Shown here one piece after another: positions 36,905 through 45,193 of a stretch of DNA of 64,000 nucleotides. The notes beneath the pieces are model-generated. The model was not told where the DNA came from, made no database searches, and was given only the letters and a program-made list of their open reading frames with translations. Numbering within the stretch: position 1 is the stretch's first letter; every line of letters starts with the position of its first letter. The position numbers were made by a program, and so were the translations under genes. Origin of the DNA: JBKQVT01 sp963804825 (GTDB lineage Bacteria; Planctomycetota; Planctomycetia; Pirellulales; Thermoguttaceae); the NCBI GenBank assembly GCA_963804825.1, contig CAWDRV010000003.1, forward strand, positions 1,302,001 through 1,366,000, in the 5' to 3' direction.

Positions 36905-39900
36905 ATGAGGCTTGAGAATACTTGTTGGATTGCGCGTCCCGTCGCAAGCCGGGCGTCCCGGTGCTGCGTCGGCTGGGCCATGGTCGCCGCCGGGCTGGCG
37001 TGGTCGGTCGCGGGGGCGGGATCGGCGGCCGCCTCGACAGCGGTTTCCTACGTCGGTGCCAGCAATGGCTCGTGGAACGCCGCCTCGAACTGGTCCCCGG
37101 CCGTCGTGCCCGCCAACAGCGGAGCCAGTCAGTTCACCGTGACGATTGCCGTCAATCCGGTGGTCTTCAATCTTGGCGGCAACACGACCATCAACGACCT
37201 TATTCTCTCCCAGTCGCTGCAGCTTAACTCCGGCTGCAACCTGACGGTGGCCAACCAGCTTTCACTCTCCACCGCCTCGATCACCGCCAATGGCGGGAAC
37301 TTCACCGCCAACGGGCCCGCGACTACCGCCACGGACACCAGCCTGAATGCCGAAAGCGGGGCGCAGGTCGTGCTGCCGGCGCTCGCGCAGATCACGAACA
37401 ACAACGTCTTTTACGGCGGACTGCAGGCCAACGGGGCCGGCAGCCTGTTGGACCTGTCGCAGGTGACCACGATTGCGGTGAACAATTTGCAGTCCACGAC
37501 CGTGCAGGCCGGCAGCGGCGGGGAGGTCAACTTGCACAACCTGCTTTCGGTCACCAGCACCAACGGGAGCACCTTGGGACTGACGGCCTCTGGCGGGACC
37601 ATCGACGTGTCGAGCCTTGGCGGGGGAGCGAGCAACAGCGGCGTCGGCAGCGTGAGCCTCTCCAATTCCGGCACCGTGCTCTGGGGCAGCCCCACGAGCC
37701 TCAACGCTCTGAGCCTGAAGGTGACGGGCGCGGGCAACACGATTAACCTCAGCCAGATCGCCACGGCCACCAGCGTGAGCTTCGACGCCGAGGGCAGGGC
37801 GCAGGTCGTGCTGCCGGCGCTGACGCAGATCACGGTCAACAACCCGTTCGTCGAACTGCAGGCCAACGGGGCCGGCAGCCTGTTGGACCTTTCGCACGTG
37901 ACCACGATGGCGGTGAACAATACGTTCGCGAGCGTGCAGGCCGGCAGCGGCGGGGAAGTCAACCTGCACAACGTGCTTTCGGTCACCAGCAGCAACGGGA
38001 ACACCTTGAGCTTGAGCCTCACGGCCTCCGGGGGCACCATCGACGTGTCCAGCCTTGGAGGGGGGACCAGCAACAGCGGCGTCGGCAGCGTGACACTCTC
38101 CAATTCCGGCGCCGTGCTCTGGGGGAGCCCCACGAGCCTCACCACTTTCGCCCTGAAGGTGACGGGCGCGGGCAACACGATTGCCCTGAGCCAGATCGCC
38201 ACAGCCACCAGCGTGAGCTTCGACGCCGAGGGCGGGGCGCAGGTCGCATTGCCGGCGCTCGCGCAGATCACGGACAACAACGCCTCTTTGGGCACACTGC
38301 AGGCCAACGGGGCCGGCAGCCTGTTGGACCTGTCGCACGTGACCACGATGGCGGTGAACAATTTCCAGTCCACGACCGTGCAGGCCGGCAGCGGCGGGCT
38401 GGTCAACCTGCACAACCTGTTTTCTGTGACCAGCACCAACGGGAACACGATGAGCCTCAACGCCTCGGGCGGGACAATCGACGTATCAAGCCTTGGCGGG
38501 GGAACGAGCAACAGCGGCGTCGGCAGCGTGACACTCTCCAATTCCGGCACCGTGCTCTGGGGCAGCCCGACCAGCCTCACCACTTTCGCCCTGACGGTGA
38601 CGGGCACGGGCAACACGATCGACCTGAGCCACGTCGCCACGGCCACCAGCGCGAGCTTCAATGCCCAGGCCGGGGCGCAACTCTCGCTGCCGGCGCTGAC
38701 GCAGGACACGGCCGGAAGCCTCACGGCCTCCGGGGGCACCATCAGCTTGCCGAGCCTCGGAGGGGGAGCGAGCAACAGCGGCATCGGCAGCGTGACACTC
38801 TCCAATTCCGGCGCCGTGCTCTGGGGCAGCCCCACGAGCCTCAACACTCTCAGCCTGAAGGTGACGGGCGCGGGCAACACGATCGACCTGAGCCACGTCG
38901 CCACGGCCACCGCCGTGAGCTTCGACGCCGAAAGCGGGGCGCAGGTCGCGCTGCCGGCGCTGACGCAGATCACGATCAACAACCCTTTCGCCGGACTGCA
39001 GGCCAACGGAGCCAGCAGCCTGTTGGACCTTTCGTACGCGACCACGATGGCGTTGAACGGTGCGTTCGCGAGCGTGCAGGCCGGCAGCGGCGGGGAGGTC
39101 AACCTTTCGCACGTGACCACGATGGCGGTGAACAATGCGTTCGCGAGCGTGCAGGCCGGCAGCGGCGGGCTGGTCAACCTGCACAACCTGCTTTCGATCA
39201 CCAGCACCAACGGGAACACGATGAGCCTCACGGCCTCCGGCGGGACGATCGACGCCTCCAGTCTCAGCGCAGGTCCCGGCAGTTTCCAGGTGCAAGCGGG
39301 CGGCAGCCTGCTCTTGGCCAGCCTCAATCTGCACAGCAGCTCGTTGACCGTAACCGGCGCCAACAGTATTCTCACGGTGAAGGGCAGCCTTTCCGGCGAC
39401 GTTACTTCCTCGGTGAGCCTGGGCGCGAGCACGACGGTGTACGTGGGCGGCAGCCTCTCCAACGCCGCCACGAATGAGGCGAGTTGGACGGCCTCGTCGG
39501 CGACGGCCGATTTCATCGGGCTGGGGCAGCACACCTTGGAGGTTGCCGGTCTCGATCTCGGCGCCGTAAGCCCCGGCAACAGCGGCAATTTCGGCCTGGG
39601 CCAACTGGTGGTGGGCCAGTCGAACTCGCCCGCCACGCTCACGCTCGTCGATCTGCTGAACAACGGCAACCGCTCGGACGGCAACGAGGCCCTGTATCTG
39701 TTCGGCAGCGGGGGCGGCCCCGGGCTGTCGCTGCTGGACGGCTCGACGCTCGTGCTTAACCATCTGGACGCCTACAACTACGTCAACGGCGGTTGGGTTT
39801 CGCTCCAGTCCGTGCTGGGCGGCAGCAACGAGGTGGCCTTCGACGGCGGCTATCTCGCGCAGCAGGCCATCCCGGAACCTTCCGCGTGGGCGCTGCTGGC

Positions 39901-39946
39901 CGCCGCGGCCGGTTTCATCTTCTGCATCCGGCGGAGACTTCTTTGA
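36905..39946 (+). CDS. PEP-CTERM protein with repeated beta-solenoid-like modules
   Basis: 1013 aa with TAGGAG about 8 nt before the ATG. A signal peptide (WAMVAAGLAWSVAGAGSAAA) precedes ASNGSWNAASNWSPAVVPA, a usual opening of planctomycete autotransporter-repeat proteins. Residues about 130-790 are imperfect repeats of ~180 residues with LQANGAGSLLDLS, VQAGSGG, TASGGTIDVSSLGGG and NSGTVLWGSPTSL. The C-terminus has the sorting signal IPEPSAWALLAAAAGFIF, then IRRRLL. It is probably an extracellular or surface fibre processed by an exosortase. No catalytic motif is visible. Confidence 0.75.
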   Translation: MRLENTCWIARPVASRASRCCVGWAMVAAGLAWSVAGAGSAAASTAVSYVGASNGSWNAASNWSPAVVPANSGASQFTVTIAVNPVVFNLGGNTTINDLILSQSLQLNSGCNLTVANQLSLSTASITANGGNFTANGPATTATDTSLNAESGAQVVLPALAQITNNNVFYGGLQANGAGSLLDLSQVTTIAVNNLQSTTVQAGSGGEVNLHNLLSVTSTNGSTLGLTASGGTIDVSSLGGGASNSGVGSVSLSNSGTVLWGSPTSLNALSLKVTGAGNTINLSQIATATSVSFDAEGRAQVVLPALTQITVNNPFVELQANGAGSLLDLSHVTTMAVNNTFASVQAGSGGEVNLHNVLSVTSSNGNTLSLSLTASGGTIDVSSLGGGTSNSGVGSVTLSNSGAVLWGSPTSLTTFALKVTGAGNTIALSQIATATSVSFDAEGGAQVALPALAQITDNNASLGTLQANGAGSLLDLSHVTTMAVNNFQSTTVQAGSGGLVNLHNLFSVTSTNGNTMSLNASGGTIDVSSLGGGTSNSGVGSVTLSNSGTVLWGSPTSLTTFALTVTGTGNTIDLSHVATATSASFNAQAGAQLSLPALTQDTAGSLTASGGTISLPSLGGGASNSGIGSVTLSNSGAVLWGSPTSLNTLSLKVTGAGNTIDLSHVATATAVSFDAESGAQVALPALTQITINNPFAGLQANGASSLLDLSYATTMALNGAFASVQAGSGGEVNLSHVTTMAVNNAFASVQAGSGGLVNLHNLLSITSTNGNTMSLTASGGTIDASSLSAGPGSFQVQAGGSLLLASLNLHSSSLTVTGANSILTVKGSLSGDVTSSVSLGASTTVYVGGSLSNAATNEASWTASSATADFIGLGQHTLEVAGLDLGAVSPGNSGNFGLGQLVVGQSNSPATLTLVDLLNNGNRSDGNEALYLFGSGGGPGLSLLDGSTLVLNHLDAYNYVNGGWVSLQSVLGGSNEVAFDGGYLAQQAIPEPSAWALLAAAAGFIFCIRRRLL

Positions 39947-40126
39947 GAATGGGACCTCGGGCGCACGGCCAGCGTCGCTTGCAGCCAGTAGCCGGGCGGG
40001 AGCACCAGCTCGATCAAGCGCGAGCGGCGCAGCGACTTGACCGCCTGGATGAACTGGTCCAAGCTCAAAGAAGGAGCAATATCGACTTAGAAAGCCGTCT
40101 CATGCGTTCGACGCATCGCGGACGCC

Positions 40127-40510
40127 TTGGCCCTGAGCCAGGACGACGATCTTGGGAGGGCACAGGAAGCAGCCTTTGCCGATCGTCTCCGCGAGCTGAT
40201 GACCGTCAAGTGCGTAACGCAGCACGAACTGGCTGAGCGTGCCGGCTGTTCACAGCCAGCGATTTCGCAGATGCTCAACCGCAAGAATCGACCTCAAAAG
40301 AAGACCATTCTCAGATTGGCCGAGGCCCTTCAGGTTCAGCCTCAGGAACTCCGGCCAGACTTGGAGGTGGCTGAGATGCTCGATGCTGCGGCAGGCTTTC
40401 AGCAGGAGGGCCACGTCATGACGGAGGTTGAAGCGAAAGCTCTGCGGAATACCGCCAGTCGGAATGCCCCCAAGATCCCCGTGCGGTCTTTGCCCAGGCG
40501 CGGGCGCTGA
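40127..40510 (+). CDS. XRE-family HTH regulator
   Basis: 127 aa from a TTG (MALSQDDDLGRAQEAAF); an ATG at 40199 (MTVKCVTQHELAER) is an alternative, but it would start inside the first helix. The helix-turn-helix is QHELAERAGCSQPAISQMLN with RPQKKTILRLAEALQVQPQE, residues about 30-78. The tail is short and basic. A decayed GNAT gene begins 12 bp after it on the same strand; an XRE-GNAT pair is a known toxin-antitoxin arrangement. It would be the antitoxin/regulator of that pair, by inference. Confidence 0.7.
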   Translation: MALSQDDDLGRAQEAAFADRLRELMTVKCVTQHELAERAGCSQPAISQMLNRKNRPQKKTILRLAEALQVQPQELRPDLEVAEMLDAAAGFQQEGHVMTEVEAKALRNTASRNAPKIPVRSLPRRGR

Positions 40511-40521
40511 AGGGAAAATGG

Positions 40522-40740
40522 ATGACGGACCATCCACACCCGCTTTACGCCATCGAGTTCGCAGAGGCCGACCAGGCCCGCTTGGCCGGTTTTTCTTGTG
40601 GAGTTTAAGCGTGGTCGCGATCCGCCACCGAGTGGATTCGGGGGTCCGACGTGCTCGATACCATGAAGAGGGGCACGAGGGTCTGGCTGTTTGAGAACGC
40701 AGGAGGCGAAATTGTTGGCTTCATGGTCGCCTGTCGAGGG
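40522..40740 (+). pseudogene. Truncated GNAT acetyltransferase
   Basis: From the ATG at 40522 the frame reads MTDHPHPLYAIEFAEADQA, RLAGFSCG, an in-frame TAA at 40606-40608, then AWSRSATEWIRGSDVLDTM and GTRVWLFENAGGEIVGF. This fits the opening third of a GNAT protein (N-terminal substrate-specificity strand, then the lateral beta-hairpin). It stops in the end of the convergent SGNH gene, so the acetyl-CoA site is gone. The premature stop plus truncation indicates a dead gene. Confidence 0.55.
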
Positions 40741-40742
40741 AC

Positions 40743-41513
40743 TCATTTCTTGTCGGTCGTCGTCGCCGGGTCCGAGGCCGCGATCTTCTCGTCCGGCACG
40801 CCCAGGGCCCGCAACACGCCGACCGCCATGATCGCATCGCCCAGCGGGTTCATGTGGGCGCCGTCAACGGTCAGCCAGTTCTTGTCTTTGAACTCGGCCG
40901 GTTTCTGCTTCAAGGCCGTCAGGAACATGGCGTGCATATCGACAAGTTGACACTTCTTCTCGGCGGCAATCTGTTTTTCGGCCTCGACGTACATGGGCAG
41001 CCGCTTGTTGCCTTCCTTCGTGACGTCCTCGCCGATGACGGTGGGGGTCAGCAGGATGACTTTGATGCCGGCCTTTTGCGCCGCATCGACCATCGCGGTG
41101 ACGTTCTTCTTGTACTCCGCCAACATCTTCTCGTCGTGAGGGATCAACTTCTTGGTCTGAGGGTCTTGGAGCCGTTGCCACACGTCGTTGATGCCGACGG
41201 CGATGACCACATAAGCCGGCTTGAGTTTCAGCACGTCCGTGTCGAACCGCGGCACGAGGTGCTCGGACCTCTGACCGCCCCTGCCCGCGTTGATTACCTT
41301 GGGAAACGTCTTGTCGGGATATTGCTTGGCCAGCACGGCGTCGATACGGCGGAGAAATCCAGTTTCCCTCACTCCGCCTTCGGCCGTGATCGAATCGCCG
41401 ATGGCGACAATCTGCTGGCCGGACTTGAGTTGGAACTCCTTGGGGGAATCGGCCGGGGCAGGGCCAACCAAGGCCAAAACCGTCGCAAACAGCTTTACAA
41501 TCGCAGGCGCCAT
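40743..41513 (-). CDS. Exported SGNH/GDSL hydrolase
   Basis: About 256 aa from the ATG at 41513 (MAPAIVKLFATVLALVGPAP, a signal peptide); a longer frame start at 41564 is less likely. The SGNH blocks are I AIGDSIT (nucleophile Ser), II NAGRGGQ (Gly), III VGINDVW (Asn) and V DGAHMN (His). This is an esterase or lipase family; the substrate is unknown, possibly an acetylated polysaccharide. It is a single gene, convergent with the XRE/GNAT pair. Confidence 0.85.
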   Translation of the reverse strand: MAPAIVKLFATVLALVGPAPADSPKEFQLKSGQQIVAIGDSITAEGGVRETGFLRRIDAVLAKQYPDKTFPKVINAGRGGQRSEHLVPRFDTDVLKLKPAYVVIAVGINDVWQRLQDPQTKKLIPHDEKMLAEYKKNVTAMVDAAQKAGIKVILLTPTVIGEDVTKEGNKRLPMYVEAEKQIAAEKKCQLVDMHAMFLTALKQKPAEFKDKNWLTVDGAHMNPLGDAIMAVGVLRALGVPDEKIAASDPATTTDKK

Positions 41514-41968
41514 TTTCTTATCTCCTTTGTTGGACAGGTCCAGGTGTTCTTGCGGCGGCCGCAAATTGCGGATTCATGCTCGCCGCACATTCTCTTGAGT
41601 TTATCCAGATTCGCGGCGATTGCAACTGGGGACGAGAGCGATGTCGAAACGGCCGCAAAATCGTTTCATGACACTCTTGACTCAAGGCCTGCCGTGGTTC
41701 TGGCGTTGTATGCAGTTGGCTGGAAACCTCCGACTGATTCTCATGGCTGGCGTAGCGACCAAGACCCTTGATCTTTACGAGTTCCTCTCCAAGGCGGCAG
41801 AACGCCGCCGGCATGGCCCTCATCGGAAGAGTCTCGCGCGGCGGGCCGGCGTTTTGTGCAGATTCATCAGCTTTGCGATCTCGGTGCTGCGAACGTGTTG
41901 CCTGGGAGAGGTGGTCTCCCCATCCACACAGTGGCCCGCCTTTGTCCACAGCCAGCAGCAGTTCCTTG
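41514..41968. other. Intergenic region without recognised gene
   Basis: 455 bp between the SGNH and methyltransferase genes (both minus). Frames here have no family signature. Nothing else recognised. Confidence 0.3.
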
Positions 41969-42784
41969 TCACTGGGCATCCGCCGTCTTGGTACATGGAC
42001 GCGTCTGATCGTCGCTGTGGCACTTGCGGACTCGCGCGGGAGAGCCGTCCGTGGGCTTGCGTTCGACTTGCCGAAACTCCGCGTAGAAATTGTCCTTGAG
42101 CGTGGGCACATTCTTGGTGTCGATCTGCTCAAAACCGGCTGCGGTGATCTCCCGGTAGTAGACCTCCTTGGCGGCACGCGCCCGCTTCTTGACAAACTCG
42201 CCGCTGTCCTTGCGAAGGTCGAAGTCGATGATGACCAGCCGCCCACCCGGCCGCAACGCGCGGTGGATCGAGGCCAGCATCTTTTCCGGGTGCTCAAAGT
42301 GGTGGTAGGTGTCGCAGAGGAATGCCACGTTGACCGAATTGGAAGGCAACATTGCGGAGTCCTGGGTGTTCAGCACGGTGGTGATGACTCCCTCGTACCC
42401 GCGCTTCGTGGTCTGCTCGGCGATGTAGTTGAGGAATGCAGGCCCGATGTCCACGGCGTAAACGGTCCCCTTCGGCCTAACCTGATCGGCGAATAACAGC
42501 GTGAAAAGTCCGGTGCCGGCGCCAATGTCCGCCACGGCGTCGCCCGGCCGCAGGCCAACCGCGCGCGCAATATCCCGGCGTTTCACGTAGATGTCGCGGG
42601 ACTGGCTCTCCCATTGCTTGACGAAGTGCTGAATGTCCGCCTTGGGGTCCACGAATTTCTTGTTCATCTCGGCGGGGTAGGGGCGCGGACCGTTGCTGCA
42701 CGGCGTGTCCGCGGCCTTCGCTGTAGCGAACATCACGGCCAGGCAAGCGCCCAGCCACGTCATCATCTGGGGAACTCGGTGCAT
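41969..42784 (-). CDS. Exported class I SAM-dependent methyltransferase
   Basis: 271 aa. A signal-peptide-like N-terminus (MMTWLGACLAVMFATAKAAD) is unusual for a SAM enzyme. The Rossmann methyltransferase core follows: VADIGAGTGLFTLLF (motif I, about residue 85), GTVYAVDIGPAF (motif II), FLCDTYHHFEHPEKML and LRPGGRLVIIDF. It is in an operon with the ArsR regulator and the 46-aa Cys-rich peptide, 85 bp upstream. Exported methyltransferases of this kind occur in planctomycetes; substrate unknown. Metal or arsenic methylation is a guess from the ArsR context. Confidence 0.8.
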   Translation of the reverse strand: MHRVPQMMTWLGACLAVMFATAKAADTPCSNGPRPYPAEMNKKFVDPKADIQHFVKQWESQSRDIYVKRRDIARAVGLRPGDAVADIGAGTGLFTLLFADQVRPKGTVYAVDIGPAFLNYIAEQTTKRGYEGVITTVLNTQDSAMLPSNSVNVAFLCDTYHHFEHPEKMLASIHRALRPGGRLVIIDFDLRKDSGEFVKKRARAAKEVYYREITAAGFEQIDTKNVPTLKDNFYAEFRQVERKPTDGSPARVRKCHSDDQTRPCTKTADAQ

Positions 42785-42869
42785 TGGATTCTCCGTCAGC
42801 GAAAAGGGTTTGGAAAGAAAGTTGGTGGTGTTTCACGGGCACCTTGCGCGTGTCGCAGCTCCCGAAACT

Positions 42870-43010
42870 CTACTGTTTCTCCTTCGTCGTGCATGGATGT
42901 TTCTTCACGTCGCCGTGGCACCCGCGTACCTGCGTCGGTGGGCAGTCCCCCGGCTTGCCCATGAGGTTCTCCGGTTTCTGGCAGCCTTTCTTCTTGTTGC
43001 AGCGACACAT
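42870..43010 (-). CDS. Small Cys-rich peptide (46 aa), metal-binding candidate
   Basis: MCRCNKKKGCQKPENLMGKP, then GDCPPTQVRGCHGDVKKHPC, ending TTKEKQ. Six cysteines in 46 residues (CxC, C10, C23, C31, C40). It has a near-perfect ribosome site, AAGGAGGA, 8-9 nt before the ATG at 43010. It sits between the ArsR gene (33 bp upstream) and the methyltransferase. Peptides of the type 'C..KKxCxKPE..kg.P..C.P.Qv..CHGD...HPC' are known to me beside ArsR-type genes. Probably a thiol metal chaperone or sensor partner. Confidence 0.65.
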   Translation of the reverse strand: MCRCNKKKGCQKPENLMGKPGDCPPTQVRGCHGDVKKHPCTTKEKQ

Positions 43011-43043
43011 GATTCGAGTCCTCCTTCCAAGATATCCGAGTGT

Positions 43044-43376
43044 TCAGTCCGCACGATTTCCATGGGCCCGCTTCGGGCACCGGCACTTCACGGCTGGGCC
43101 GGAAGCAAGAAGCCCGTCAATCTGCGCACGCCACCTGTCGAGGGTCTGCTCGTTCAATCGGTAGTGGACGTAGTAGCCGCGTTTCGCGTCGATCACGAGG
43201 CCAGCGTCCCGCATCACCCGGAGGTGTTGCGACACCGCCCCTTGCGTCACGTCGAGTTGGGATGCCAGCGCGCCCACGCAGAGCGTGCGACCCTTGAGGA
43301 CCTGCACGATCCTCACCCGCGTCCCGACCGACAGGACTTTCAGAATCCGCGCCAAATCGTCCGCTTGACGAGCCAT
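43044..43376 (-). CDS. ArsR-family transcriptional regulator
   Basis: 110 aa. The winged helix is ILKVLSVGTRVRIVQVLKGR, then VGALASQLDVTQGAVSQHLRVM and GLVIDAKRGYYVHYRLN. The C-terminal KCRCPKR supplies a CxC, a possible metal or arsenite site; no other Cys pair is visible in helix alpha-3. It is the first gene of a three-gene minus-strand unit with the Cys peptide and the exported methyltransferase, which it presumably represses in a metal-dependent way. Its promoter would lie in 43377-43500. Confidence 0.85.
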   Translation of the reverse strand: MARQADDLARILKVLSVGTRVRIVQVLKGRTLCVGALASQLDVTQGAVSQHLRVMRDAGLVIDAKRGYYVHYRLNEQTLDRWRAQIDGLLASGPAVKCRCPKRAHGNRAD

Positions 43377-43894
43377 ATTGCGTTTTAGCCTCCGCTAATA
43401 CACTATTGGATGTCTGGCCGCGCGTCAATGACGCTATCCCGCGGCTACGCCCGGATGCGAGACGGACCGGGAGGCATCAAGGATTACGGCCGAGCCCGAG
43501 CATCGGCTGGAGCAGCGGGAAGAGGAATCCCACGAAGCCCAGGCCCGTCGTCGCGAGAGATGTTCCGCCCGCCGTGCTTTTGCCACGTCGTGAATGATAG
43601 CGAATTCCGACGTTTACCTCACCGAGCTGGACCGCCACGCGGACGAGGCTTTCTCGAATCCACGGAACTGGATGCCCTGGAATTGCCGGCAGACGCTGGC
43701 CAGCACCGGCCCGCGTACCGGCGGCATGACCTGTACTTCCGTCAACTTCCCCTGGCCGTTGCGCCGGCCTGCTGCCAACGATTTTTCACGCGTGCCGGAA
43801 GGACACCGAACTCCTTGCCGCGCAAGCACATGCTGCCTTTCTCGCCGCGATCCTGGCCGAGACCGGAAATTGGGATAAGTCGTGCGCCAAACGC
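43377..43894. other. Intergenic region without a firm gene
   Basis: 518 bp. A minus-strand stretch at about 43475-43570 can be read as a short hydrophobic tail (ATTGLGFVGFLFPLLQPML), perhaps the end of a lost membrane protein, but it has no start or RBS. Otherwise nothing recognised. Confidence 0.25.
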
Positions 43895-43922
43895 TTGACA
43901 TCTCCGCTAATGTCGGTATACT
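43895..43922 (+). promoter_or_regulatory. Sigma70-type promoter for the phosphoesterase gene
   Basis: -35 TTGACA (43895-43900), 16-nt spacer (43901-43916), -10 TATACT (43917-43922), giving a leader of about 55 nt before the ATG at 43985. The spacer contains CCGCTAATGTCGG, which recurs in the promoter-like element at 47224-47251. Confidence 0.7.
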
Positions 43923-43984
43923 GAGGGTTACGCCGTTGACACATCTTGCCGCGAAATCTGCGGCACGCACCCTGAGGAGATGTC

Positions 43985-45011
43985 ATGAGCCCCAGACATT
44001 GGATCCCAGTCGCCTCGTTGACCGCTGCCGCCTTGATCGTTTCTGCCGGCCTTGCACGGCCGGCCCGGGCGTCAACCCTGCCGAAATACGATCACATTAT
44101 TGTCGTTTTCGAGGAGAACAAGGACTATGGCCAGGTCATCGGCTCGCCCAACGCCCCCTACATCAACAACACGCTGCTGGGCACCTACCACGGCGTATCG
44201 TTCACGCAGATGTACGCCGAGTATCATCCGAGCGAGCCGAACTACTTGTGCTTCTTCTCCGGCACCAACCAGGGTGTCACCGACGATGGCCAGTACGATG
44301 TGCCGCCGATGACGACGCCCAACCTCTGGCGCGTCGATGCTGGCCAAGGGTTACACCTTCAAAGGCTATGCCGAAGACCTGCCCTCGGTCGGCTATACCG
44401 GCGCCACCTATAGCTACAACGGCGGAGACAACTACGTCTTGAAGCACTGCCCTTGGGTCAATTGGCAGTATGCCGGCGGCACCCAAGCGAACTCCATTCC
44501 GGCCGCCGACAACGTTCCCTTCTGTACGGCGACGGACAACAACGGCGGCTACTCGTCCTCCTATTACTTCCCCACCAATTATTCCCAGTTGCCGACGGTC
44601 TCGATGGTCATTCCCAATGAAATGGACGAGATGCACAGCGCCAGCGTCGCGGACGGCGATGCGTGGCTCAAAACCTACCTGGACGGCTATGCCCAATGGG
44701 CGCTGACCCACAACAGCCTGCTGATCGTCACCTGGGACGAAGACGGCAGCACCGGCCAGGCCCAAAACCAACTCATCCCGACAGTCATGGTCGGGGCAAA
44801 TCTCAAGGGCGGCAATTATAGCGAAACGATCAACCATTACAACCTGCTCGCCACCCTTGAGGACATGTACGGCCTGCCTTACTGCACCAGCAACGACGCC
44901 AACGCAACTCCCATCACGGACGTGTTCGTGCCCGAGCCCTCGACGTTCGCGTTGGCGGCCGCGGGACTTGTCGGCCTGGCCGTCGTGGCCTATCGCCGCC
45001 GGAAACGCTAA
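43985..45011 (+). CDS. PEP-CTERM phosphoesterase (acid phosphatase/PLC-like), frameshifted
   Basis: The frames 43985-44413 and 44337-45011 join into a 341-aa protein if one base near 44322 is removed (TTPNLGASMLAKGYTF). A signal peptide (PVASLTAAALIVSAGLA) precedes the phosphoesterase (PF04185-type) signature YDHIIVVFEENKDYGQVIG, then NAPYINN. YHPSEPNYLCFFSGTN supplies the metal-binding loop, and PNEMDEMHSAS and IVTWDEDGS are later motifs. The end is VPEPSTFALAAAGLVGLAV, then YRRRKR. GAGGAG lies 6 nt before the ATG. It likely cleaves phosphate esters outside the cell. Confidence 0.8.
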
Positions 45012-45133
45012 CCTTAGACCGCACGGGAAACTCAAAGCCGCGCGTCAGCAGGGCCAGCGTTTCCACTCCCGGCAATCGACGGGAGGAAATGCTTGCGCAA
45101 CCGTTCACAGGTCGGAAGACAAAGAGACGGAAC

Positions 45134-45193
45134 CGCAGATAGACGCGGATGAACGCAGTTCATTGAATCCATTCTTGTCGGCGTTTATCTGCG
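45134..45193. repeat. Inverted repeat between convergent genes
   Basis: CGCAGATAGACGC (45134-45146) is the reverse complement, with one change, of GCGTTTATCTGCG (45181-45193), with about 34 nt between. It lies between the convergent ends of the phosphoesterase and PEP-CTERM genes, and its right arm reaches into the last codons of the latter. Likely a transcript-end hairpin or mobile palindromic repeat. Confidence 0.45.

Noticed and set aside
37560..39260. Regular repeats that could suggest a CRISPR array
   Set aside because: The period (~540 bp) and coding of a protein repeat exclude it; no 30-40 nt repeat-spacer structure exists in the window.
37411..39684. Long open frame (757 codons) on the minus strand inside the repeat gene
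   Set aside because: It mirrors the repeats of the plus-strand PEP-CTERM gene, has no start context or domain, and is a shadow of GC-rich repeats.
39850..40068. Small minus-strand frame opening MSLDQFIQAVKSLRRSRL
   Set aside because: It overlaps the end of the PEP-CTERM gene and its second half is clearly antisense of it; the first half alone is too short to support.
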